From NCBI RefSeq assembly GCF_000719265.1, contig NZ_JOFL01000001.1:124001-188000 (forward strand): a stretch of DNA of 64,000 nucleotides, given 5' to 3'. Every line of letters starts with the position of its first letter. Positions within the stretch are counted from its first letter, which is position 1. Both the position numbers and the translations under genes were made by a program. This document shows positions 26,017-34,800 of the stretch, in pieces. This DNA is from Streptomyces roseoverticillatus. GTDB taxonomy: Bacteria; Actinomycetota; Actinomycetes; Streptomycetales; Streptomycetaceae. Below the pieces are notes generated by a model. It saw only the letters and a program-made list of their open reading frames with translations. It made no database searches and was not told the DNA's origin.

Positions 26017-27312
26017 GTGCAACCCAGCAGCATCACCTCGTCCTACCTCGCCCACTACCAGCGCCTCACCGACGGCGCCGGCGCCCCCGAAGGCGCCCTG
26101 CCCGTCACGGGTGCGCAGCGCAGGTTCCTGCTCGCCCGGCGGCTCGACCCCGCGGGACGGGCCACACTCGTCCCGCTGTTCTTCGCGTTCCCCGCGGGGG
26201 CGGTCGACCCGGAGCGGCTGCGGACGGCCGCGGGCCGTCTGGCCGCCCTGCACCCGGCGTTGCGGGCGCGGCAGCTGGTGCGGCGCGGGGTGCCGCTGCA
26301 GGTGCCGGGCGCGCCCGCCGGGCACGTCGAGCGCGTCCGGCCGCGTCCCGGGGAGTCCGCCCGCGCCGCCCTGCTGCGAGCCCTGGGCGAGTGGTCCGCC
26401 GACGGGCCGCCGCTGCGGTTCTTCCTCGCCACCGACGGCGACCGGGACGTCCTCGCGCTGGTACTGGACCACGCCGCCTGCGACGAGCAGTCGCTGGGCC
26501 TGATCACCGCCGGCCTCACCGACGCCTACCGCGACGGGCTCGGCCCCCGGGACGTGCCTGCGGACACGGCGGCCGACGGCCTCGCCGCGTACCGCGACGC
26601 CGTGCACCTGCAGCTCGCCGCCGAGGAGAGGGCGTCGCACCCGGACGCCCTCGCGTACTGGGCGCGGCGCCTGGCCGGCATACGCAGCAGCAGCCCCACC
26701 CCCATTGACTCCCCGTCAGTCCTCGGTACGGGCACGGCCCTGAGGCGGCTGTCCCTCGGCGCGGACGGCGGGCGGGCCACGGCCTTCCCCGTCCTCCTCG
26801 GCGCCTGCGCGACGGCTGCCCGTGCGCTCCACGGCCCGGGTTCCGTGCCGGTGCTGGGCTACCCGTGGGGCGGCCGGCCCCCGGCCGCGGCCCCGGTCCT
26901 CGGCTGCTTCCTCAACACGGTCACCCACCCGGCGGACGAGGGCGACCTGGCGGGGCGGGCCGCCGCGTGGTGGGACGACCTCGACCGCGCCGACACCCCG
27001 TTCGACGAGGTCGTCCACGCGGCCCGGCGGGCCGGAGCGCCCTGGTCCGGGCGGCTCGACGGCCTCCTCACCTTCGAGGACCTCGGCCGCCGGCCGCCGC
27101 TGCGGCTCGGCGACGCCACGGGCCGCGAGATCCACTTCGACGGCCGGCCCGTCCAGGCACCGTTCGCCGTCTCCGTCTCGTACGGCTCCGACCTGCTCGT
27201 CCGCATGGCCTGGGACCGGTCGGCCGTGCCGGACCACCGCGCGGAGGCGGCCTTCGCCTCCCTGACCGAGGCGCTGGGCACGCGGACCGCGCACCCCGTG
27301 CCCACGCCCTGA
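26017..27312 (+). CDS. Stand-alone condensation-like protein with altered HHxxxDG
   Basis: 431 residues with the NRPS condensation/acyl-CoA-acyltransferase fold. It begins LPVTGAQRRFLLARRLDP (C1-like), and where HHxxxDG is expected it has DHAACDE: the first His is Asp and the Gly is Glu, while the second His and the Asp remain. The later blocks (GCFLNTVTHPAD, FVNT-like core) are recognisable. GTG 26017 has GGGAGG 5 bp upstream. It probably acts in trans in the adjacent NRPS, or has lost condensation and serves another role such as recruiting an enzyme or acyl donor. Confidence 0.75.
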   Translation: MQPSSITSSYLAHYQRLTDGAGAPEGALPVTGAQRRFLLARRLDPAGRATLVPLFFAFPAGAVDPERLRTAAGRLAALHPALRARQLVRRGVPLQVPGAPAGHVERVRPRPGESARAALLRALGEWSADGPPLRFFLATDGDRDVLALVLDHAACDEQSLGLITAGLTDAYRDGLGPRDVPADTAADGLAAYRDAVHLQLAAEERASHPDALAYWARRLAGIRSSSPTPIDSPSVLGTGTALRRLSLGADGGRATAFPVLLGACATAARALHGPGSVPVLGYPWGGRPPAAAPVLGCFLNTVTHPADEGDLAGRAAAWWDDLDRADTPFDEVVHAARRAGAPWSGRLDGLLTFEDLGRRPPLRLGDATGREIHFDGRPVQAPFAVSVSYGSDLLVRMAWDRSAVPDHRAEAAFASLTEALGTRTAHPVPTP

Positions 27313-27443
27313 CCCCCTCGCACACCGGCCCCGTGCCGCGCCGCCCGACCGGCGCGCGGCGCCCGGGGCGCCCCCCACCGGCCGCACCGGCCCACCCGGC
27401 CGCCGGCCCGTGAAATCCCGAACCAGAACCGGAAGGGTTGACC

Positions 27444-30400
27444 ATGTTCGGACTCTCCACATCCCAGGAGATCGTCTGGCTGCACGAGCAGATGCTGCCC
27501 GGCAGTCGCGCCTACAACTTCACCGCCACCGTGGACCTGCGGGGCACGCTCGACGGGGACGCGCTCCGCGAGGGACTGGCGGCCGCGCTCGGCCGTCACC
27601 CCGGTCTGCGTCTCGAACTCGTCGACTCCCCCGGCGGTCTGCCCGGCCAGCGCGTGCGGGAGCAGTGCGCGCCCCGGCTGCGGACGGCCGACCTCGGCGG
27701 CGAGGCGGACCCGGAGGCGGCGTTCGCCGCCCTGCTGCGCACCGAGGCCGAGACGCCCCTCGACGTGTACGAGGCGCCGCTGCTGCGCTGGTCCCTCGTC
27801 CGGCTCGGCCCGGACCACCACCGGCTCGTCCACGTCGAGCACCACCTCGTCCACGACGGGCACTCGTTCGCGATCCTGCTGAACGACGTGTTCACCGTCT
27901 ACCGGGCGCGCGTGCTCGGCGAGCAGGCGGTCCTGCCGCCGGCCCGCTCGTACACCGATCACCTTGAAGCCGCCGGCAGTCCCGAGCGGGCGGACCGGCG
28001 CGCGGCGGGCCTGGCGTACTGGCGGCGCGAGCTGGGCGACGCGTCGTTCGACCTGCCGCTGCCCGGCCTCGCCCGGCCCGGGGCGCGGCGCCGGAACGCG
28101 GGCGGGCAGCTGCGCCAGTCCGTGGACGCTGAGCTCGCCGAGCGCCTGCGCGCCCACAGCCGCGCCCAGGGCCACACCCCGTTCTCCACGCTCCTCGCGC
28201 TCTTCGCCGAGCTGCTGCGCCGCCACAGCGGCCGCGCCGACCTGGTCGTCGGCACCGCCGCCGGCAACCGCCCCGAGGGCTTCGAGTCGGCCGCCGGCAT
28301 GTTCGTCAACACGATCCCGCTGCGGCTGCGCCTCGACCCGGCGACCGGTGCGGACGAGGCGGTGGACGAGGTCACCGACAGCCTCATCCGCGCGCTGCCG
28401 CACCAGGACGTCCCCGTGCAGGTGCTCACCCGCGAGCTCGGCCTGCACACGTCCGGCGCGGACAACCCGCTGTTCAGCGTCATGTTCAGCGCTCACGACG
28501 CGGCACTGCCGGAGGTGGAGACGCCGGGCCTGGAGGTGTCGCTGTTCGAGGGCTTCAACACCGGCACCACGCGCTTCGACCTCGACCTGGTGCTGCTGCC
28601 GGACGACCGGCGCACGGTCGGCCCGCGGCGCGGCCCGGCCGGCATGACGCTGGTCTGGGACTACGACCGGGACCTGTTCGACGAGGATGCCGCCCGGCTG
28701 CTCGCCGACCGCTTCCTCGGTCTCGTACGGGCCTATCTGGCGGAGCCGGAGGCACCGCTCGCGGCGCTCGGCGCGCAGCCGGAACGCCTTCCGGCACAGG
28801 CCGGGGAGTCCGCGGACCCCGGCGCCGTCCTCGACCCCGTCTCCCGTCACGACCCCGGCCTCCCCGCCCTCGTCAGCGGCGCCCGGAAGATCTCCTACGG
28901 CGAACTCGACCGGCTGGCCGAGGAGCTGGCCGCGCGGCTGCGCGCGGCGGGCGTCGCCGCCGGTCAGCCGGTCGCGGCCGTCCTGCCGCGCGGCGTGGAC
29001 ACCGTCGTGACGCTGCTCGCGTGCCTGCGCGCGGGCGCGGTCTACTGCCCGCTGTCGCCGGGCGACCCGGCGAGCCGCCTGGAGACACTACTGCGGCGCC
29101 TGTCCCCGGCCCTGGTCCTGGCCGACCGCGAGAGCGCCCTCGCGCTGCCCGCGGAGGGCCTGCCGGCGCCGGTCGCGCTGCTCGGCACCGACGGTCCGTT
29201 CCCCGCCGCGGCGCCGGCCGCGCGCCTCGACGGTGCCGCGTACGTCATCCACACGTCCGGTTCGACGGGTCTGCCCAAGGCCGTGGCGGTCGGCCGCGCC
29301 GCGCTCGCCCACCACATGACGACCGTGGCCGCGCGCTTCGGGCTGCGCTCCGACGACCGGGCGCTGCTCTTCGCCCAGCCCTCGTTCGACGTGGCGCTGG
29401 AGGAGGTGCTGCCGTCCCTGCTGGCCGGTGCGTGCCTGGTGGTGCCGCAGCGGGAGGTGCCGACGGCGGCCGAGCTGATCGCCGTCCTGGCGGCCCGCCG
29501 GGTCACCGTCGCCAACCTGCCGACGAGTTACCTCCTGGCCGTACGGGAGGAGCTGTGCGAGGCGCTCCGCGACGGGATGTGGGAGCCGCGGCTGCTGGTC
29601 GCCGGCGGCGAGCGGCTGCCGGCCGCCGCCCTGCGGGACGTCCTCGCCGCGACCGGCGCGGTGGTCCTCAACGCGTACGGGGTGACCGAGGCGACCATCA
29701 CCTCCACGGTCCACGAAGTGAGCCGCGAGGGTGCCGGCGGCTCCGGGGAGGGCGGCGAAGTGCCGCTGGGGACCGCGCTGCCGGGGGTCGGGGTGCACGT
29801 CCTGGACGCGGGTCTGCGGCCGCTGCCGGTGGGCGCGGTCGGCGAACTCGCCGTCTCGGGCGCTGCGCTCGCCGACGGCTACCTCGGCGGCGGCGAGGCC
29901 GGCGCGGCGACCGCGGAACGGTTCGTCACCGTGCCCGGGCTCGGCGGAGCGCGCGCCTACCTGACCGGCGACCTCGGGTACCGGGACCGCGACGGCCTGC
30001 TGTGGTTCCTCGGCCGCCGCGACAACCAGGTCAAGCTGCGCGGCTACCGCATCGAGCTCGAAGAGATCGAGGCGGTGGCCTCCGAGGTGCTCGGCGGGCG
30101 CTCGTGCGCGGTCGTCCTCGGCCACGACGCGGCCGGCGCCCCCTGCCTGACCGGCTTCGTCGACGGCGGGGAGGAGCCGGACCAGGCCCTGCTGCACAAG
30201 GCGCTGTCCGACCGGCTGCCCGCCGCGCTCGTCCCCGCGCGCTGGCTCCGGCCGGCGGAGATGCCGGTGCTGCCCGGCGGCAAACCGGACCGCGCCGCGC
30301 TGGCCCGGCTCGCCGCCGAAGCGGCGACGGCAGGACACGCCGCGGCCCCGGAGCAGGAGGAGAGCACCGACCCGGCCGTCGCCCTGCTGGCCGAGGGCTG

Positions 30401-30593
30401 GCGGGAGGTGCTGGGGCACGACCGGTTCTCGCCGTCGTCGCACTTCTTCCAGGTCGGCGGGCACTCCCTGCTCGCCGCGCACCTCGCCGCGTGGCTGGAG
30501 CCCCGGCTCGGCGCGCGCCCGCCGCTGCGCGTCCTCTTCCAGCACCCCGTCCTCGCCGACCAGGCCCGCGCCCTGACGGAGACCGCCCGATGA
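27444..30593 (+). CDS. NRPS, C-A-T module
   Basis: 1049 residues: condensation (1-450, intact HHLVHDG near residue 132), adenylation (460-960, P-loop HTSGSTGLPKA near 602, NAYGVTE, TGDLGYRDRDG, core-10 Lys in GGKPD), and carrier protein (975-1045, attachment Ser in GGHSLL near 1004). By eye against GrsA the pocket residues read D-V-E-N-L-A-A-I-T, not a standard code; DxEN is seen in some hydroxyornithine-type pockets but that is weak. ATG 27444 follows GGAAGGG. Its stop overlaps the dehydrogenase ATG (ATGA). Confidence 0.95.
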   Translation: MFGLSTSQEIVWLHEQMLPGSRAYNFTATVDLRGTLDGDALREGLAAALGRHPGLRLELVDSPGGLPGQRVREQCAPRLRTADLGGEADPEAAFAALLRTEAETPLDVYEAPLLRWSLVRLGPDHHRLVHVEHHLVHDGHSFAILLNDVFTVYRARVLGEQAVLPPARSYTDHLEAAGSPERADRRAAGLAYWRRELGDASFDLPLPGLARPGARRRNAGGQLRQSVDAELAERLRAHSRAQGHTPFSTLLALFAELLRRHSGRADLVVGTAAGNRPEGFESAAGMFVNTIPLRLRLDPATGADEAVDEVTDSLIRALPHQDVPVQVLTRELGLHTSGADNPLFSVMFSAHDAALPEVETPGLEVSLFEGFNTGTTRFDLDLVLLPDDRRTVGPRRGPAGMTLVWDYDRDLFDEDAARLLADRFLGLVRAYLAEPEAPLAALGAQPERLPAQAGESADPGAVLDPVSRHDPGLPALVSGARKISYGELDRLAEELAARLRAAGVAAGQPVAAVLPRGVDTVVTLLACLRAGAVYCPLSPGDPASRLETLLRRLSPALVLADRESALALPAEGLPAPVALLGTDGPFPAAAPAARLDGAAYVIHTSGSTGLPKAVAVGRAALAHHMTTVAARFGLRSDDRALLFAQPSFDVALEEVLPSLLAGACLVVPQREVPTAAELIAVLAARRVTVANLPTSYLLAVREELCEALRDGMWEPRLLVAGGERLPAAALRDVLAATGAVVLNAYGVTEATITSTVHEVSREGAGGSGEGGEVPLGTALPGVGVHVLDAGLRPLPVGAVGELAVSGAALADGYLGGGEAGAATAERFVTVPGLGGARAYLTGDLGYRDRDGLLWFLGRRDNQVKLRGYRIELEEIEAVASEVLGGRSCAVVLGHDAAGAPCLTGFVDGGEEPDQALLHKALSDRLPAALVPARWLRPAEMPVLPGGKPDRAALARLAAEAATAGHAAAPEQEESTDPAVALLAEGWREVLGHDRFSPSSHFFQVGGHSLLAAHLAAWLEPRLGARPPLRVLFQHPVLADQARALTETAR

Positions 30594-31771
30594 GTACCAC
30601 GACTCCTTCGTCCGTTCTGGAAACGGAGCACCGCGAAATCGTCGCCGCCTTCACGGCGTTCGTCCGCCGGGAGCTGGTGCCGCTGGCCGCCGAGCTCCCC
30701 GAGGACGGAGGCCTGCCGCCGGCCGAGCTCCGCCGTTACGTCCGCCGCCGCTCGGCCAAGCTCGGGTTCTACGCCGGTGACCACCCCGAGGAACTCGGCG
30801 GCTCCGGCATGCCGCTGCGCGCCGTGGTCATGCTGCACCACGCGGCCGGGCGCAGCGGCTGCCCGCTGGCCCCGTACGCGCTGGCCGGGTCGGACGGCCC
30901 GAGCCCGCTGCTGCGCCGGGGCACGGAGCAGCAGATCGAGCGGTACCTGAAGCCGCTCGTGCGGGGCGAGGCGACGCGCTGCCTCGCGCTGACCGAGCCG
31001 AACGCCGGATCGGACGCCTTCCACCTCACCACGACCGCCCGGCGGGACGCGGACGGCGGCGGCTGGGTGCTGTCGGGGCGCAAGACGTTCGTGAGCAACG
31101 CCGGGCACGCCGACTTCGTCATCGTCGTGGCCCGCGCGGTGGACGGCGACGGCAAGGACCTCGGGCCGACCGCGTTCGTCACGGGCATGGACGCACCGCG
31201 GCTGCGCATCGGCCAGCGCTACGAGGGCATGTCCGGCGAGGAGCTGTACGAGCTCGTGCTGGACGAGGTGCGGCTGCCCGCCGACGCCGCCGTCGGCGGC
31301 GAGTCGGGCGTGGGCGCGGCGCTCGGCAACGGCTTCGACAGCCTCTCGCGGGGCCGGCTCGTGGTGGCGGCGATGTGCAACGGCATCGCCGAGTACGCGC
31401 TGGAGCTCGGGGTCGCGTACGCCCGCGAGCGGAAGGCGTTCGGCGAGCGCATCGGCGCGTACCAGCACGTGCAGGAGCACCTCGTGAGCAGCCGGGCCGA
31501 GGTGGAGGCGGCCAAGCTGCTGACGCTGGCGTGCGCGCGGCTGGTGGACGGCGGCGTGGAGGCCCCGGAGAACGCGGCGCTCGCCAAGCTGACGTCCTCC
31601 GAGACCGCGGTCCGCGTCGTGGACCGGGCGCTGCAGGTGCACGGGGCGACGGGGTGGGTGCGCGGCCACCCCCTGGAATTCCTCTACCGGTACGTCCGGA
31701 TGATGACGATCATCGAGGGGACCTCCGAGATCCAGAAGGTGATCGTCGCCCGGGCCATGGGGCTGGGCTGA
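30590..31771 (+). CDS. Acyl-CoA dehydrogenase-like flavoprotein
   Basis: 393 residues of the acyl-CoA dehydrogenase family: TEPNAGSDAF (FAD/substrate block), GRKTFVSNAGHADF, and the C-terminal MMTIIEGTSEIQKVIVARAMGL with the catalytic-base Glu. In NRPS loci such enzymes oxidise a carrier-bound acyl or aminoacyl group (for example prolyl to pyrrolyl) or an acyl-CoA starter. Its ATG overlaps the stop of the C-A-T gene by 4 bp, so it is certainly part of the operon. The substrate is inferred only. Confidence 0.93.
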   Translation: MSTTTPSSVLETEHREIVAAFTAFVRRELVPLAAELPEDGGLPPAELRRYVRRRSAKLGFYAGDHPEELGGSGMPLRAVVMLHHAAGRSGCPLAPYALAGSDGPSPLLRRGTEQQIERYLKPLVRGEATRCLALTEPNAGSDAFHLTTTARRDADGGGWVLSGRKTFVSNAGHADFVIVVARAVDGDGKDLGPTAFVTGMDAPRLRIGQRYEGMSGEELYELVLDEVRLPADAAVGGESGVGAALGNGFDSLSRGRLVVAAMCNGIAEYALELGVAYARERKAFGERIGAYQHVQEHLVSSRAEVEAAKLLTLACARLVDGGVEAPENAALAKLTSSETAVRVVDRALQVHGATGWVRGHPLEFLYRYVRMMTIIEGTSEIQKVIVARAMGLG

Positions 31772-31827
31772 GCGCGCCCGCCCCCGCCCCTCATCCCTTC
31801 TCCTGCCGACGACGTCACGGAGGAACC

Positions 31828-34800
31828 ATGACTTCTTCACGTACTGCTGCACACCTGTCCATTGCACACGGCGGCACCGCGACCACTGAGGGCTGGGACG
31901 ACGTCCTGGCCCGGTACGCGCACCACGTCTCCGCGACCCCGGACGCCCCCGCCGTCGAGGACGGCGAACTGACCTGGACCTACGCCGGACTGGACGCCCT
32001 CGCCGACCGGACGGCCGACGCGCTGCGCGACCGGGTGCGCCCCGGCGACCTCGTCGCCGTCTGCCTGGACCGCTCCGCCGCCCTGGTCGCCACGGCCGTC
32101 GCCGTGGCCCGGCTCGGCGCCGTCTACCTCCCGCTCGGGCCGCGCCCCGGCGAGCGGCGGCTGGCCGCGGTGGCGGACGGGCTGCGCGTCGCCTGCCTGA
32201 TCGGCGCGCCCGGCGTGCTGCCCGAGGCGTACGCGGGCGCCGAGCTGCTGTCCCTGCCGCTGCCCGCCGAGGGCGCCAACGCGCACGGCAGGGCCGTCGC
32301 GGCGTTCCCCGCAGCCGCCCCGGACGCCGGGCGCCCCGCCGTTCCGGACGGCACCTTCTACGCGGTGCTCACCTCCGGCTCGACCGGCGTGCCCAAGGCC
32401 GTCGCGGTGCCGGGCACCGCCCTCGCCGCCCGGCTGCGCTGGTACGCCGCGCGCACCGCCGCCCGGCCCGGCGACCGGCACAGCCTGCTGGTCGGCGTCT
32501 CCTTCGACCCGCACGTCCTGGAGCTTTGGACCGCCCTGACCTCCGGCGGGGCCCTCGCCGTCCCCCCGGACGACGTCCGCTGGGACCCCGAGGTCCTCAC
32601 CGCGTGGTGGCGGCGGGCGGGCGTGAGCGTGGCCATCCTGCCCACGCCGCTGGCCGAGATCGTCCTCGAACGGCCCTGGCCGGACCTCCCCGCGCTGCGC
32701 CACCTCAGCATCGGCGGCGACCGGCTGCGCCGCCGGCCCGGGCCCGGCGTCACCGCCCGCGTGGACAACGCGTACGGGCCGGCCGAGGCCGCCGTCGTGG
32801 CGACCGCCCATGCCGTGGAGGCGGACAGGGACGCCCCCGGCACTCCCCCGCCGATCGGCACGCCCGCCGACGGCACCGTCGTGTGCGTCACCGGCCCCGA
32901 CGGGCACGTCGTGCCGCGCGGCGAGGCCGGCGAACTGCGGATCGGCGGCGCGGGCCTCGCGAGCGGGTACCTGGACGAGGCCCTCACCGCCCGCCGCTTC
33001 GTCGCCCCGCCGCCGGAGGTGACCGGCACCGGCCGCGTCTACCGCACCGGGGACCGGGTGCGGATGCGGCCGGACGGCGTCCTGGAGTTCCTCGGCCGCC
33101 TGGACGACCAGGTGAAGGTGCGCGGCGCGCGCATCGAACCGGCCGAGGCGGAGGCCGCGTTCGAGGACGACCCGCGCGTCCTGCGGGCCGTCGTCGCGGC
33201 GGAGTCCGCCGCCGGCGGCGACGTCCGGCTGATCGCGTTCGTCCGGCTCGCGCCGGACGCGGGCGCCCTGCCGCCGGCAGAGCTGCTGGAGGCTGTACGC
33301 GGCCGGCTGCCCGAGCAGGCGGTGCCGTCGGCGCTGCGCTACGTGGAGACGTTCCCGCTCGACGCCAACGGGAAGGTGGACCGGGCGGCGCTGCTGGCCG
33401 GTGACGCCCCCGTGGCGGCAGGGGACGACACCGGTACGGACACGGACACGGAGCGTCTCGTGGTCGAGCTGTGCCGGGGCCTCCTCGGCCGGCCGGAGAC
33501 GGGCCCCGGCGACAACTTCCTCGCCTCGGGCGGCGATTCCCTGACCGCGGCCCGGCTGCTGACCGCCCTGGAGGAACGGTTCGGCGTCCGGCTCCGGGCA
33601 CCGCAGCTCCTGCGCCAGCCGGATCTGCACAGCCTGGCGGCGCTGGTGGACTCGCGCCGGGAACACGCGCCTGCGGCGCCGGCCGGCCCGGCGGGCGCGG
33701 CCGAGCCACGGGGGGCGGGCGTCCCCTCCGCCGCACGGGCGGAGGACGGTGACGGCAGGGTCCCGGGCACCCGCCCGGTGGAGCCCCACCAGCACGCCGT
33801 CCCTGCCGCCGCAACGGCGGTGCACCACGACGGCCGGGCCCCCGGCACCCCTCCGGTGGACCAGGACCACAGCCCGGCAGGCACCGCCGAGCCGTCGATG
33901 CAGGCCGTCCCCTCCGCCCCAACGGCCGGGGCCCACGGCAGCGAGACCCCGGACACCCGTCCAGCCGAGCTCCACCAGGACCACGGCCCGGAAGACAGCA
34001 TCAAGCCGTCGGAGCGCGCCGTCTCCTCCGCCCCGACGGCGAGTGACCACCACGCCGAGAGCCCGAGCACCCCTCCGGTGGACCAGGACCACAGCCCGGC
34101 AGGCACCGCCGAGCCGTCGCAGCGCGCCGTCCCCTCCGCCCCGACGGCGGGGCGCCATGACGGCCCGACCCCGGCGGAACACCCGGCCCCCGGGGCCGGC
34201 ACGCACACCGCGTTCGGCCGGCCGCGCCCCGGCGGCGTCCTCGGCCGCGTGCTCGACCACGCCTCTGCGGAGCCGTCGGCCCTCGCCGTGACGGACGGCG
34301 AACTCACCCTCACCTACGGGGAGCTGGCCGCTGCCGCCCGCCGCCTGGCGGGGGCCCTGCAAGCCCGCGGCGTCGGGCGGGGCACGCCCGTGGGGCTGCT
34401 GCTGCCGCATTCGGTGGGCGCCGTCGTGGCGAAGGCCGCCGTCTGGTGGGCGGGCGGCCACTACGTGCCGCTGGACGCGGCGTACCCGCGCGCCCGTACC
34501 GAGGCGATGCTCGCCGACGCCGGCGTCTCCCTCGTCGTCGGCGAGAAGGACCTCCTCGAAGCGGCGGGCATACCGGCCGTCCGGACGCTCGTCCTGACCG
34601 CGGGCGGGCTCGCCGGATGCGGCCTCGACGCCGCCGACGGCGACCTGCCGGAGCCTCCCCCCTACGAGCCCGGCGCGACGGCGTACGTGATGTACACCTC
34701 CGGTTCGACCGGCCGGCCGAAGGGCGTGGCGATCACCCACCGCGGCATCGCGGGGCTGACCGCCGGCCCGGACTTCCTGACGGTCACCCCGCGGGACCGG

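Noticed and set aside
30031..30654. Leftward 207-codon frame at the end of the C-A-T gene
   Set aside because: Antisense shadow with no motif; the region is fully explained by the carrier domain and the dehydrogenase start.
33690..34200. CRISPR-like array
   Set aside because: The repeats are in frame, 108-114 bp long and without spacers; they encode a protein linker.
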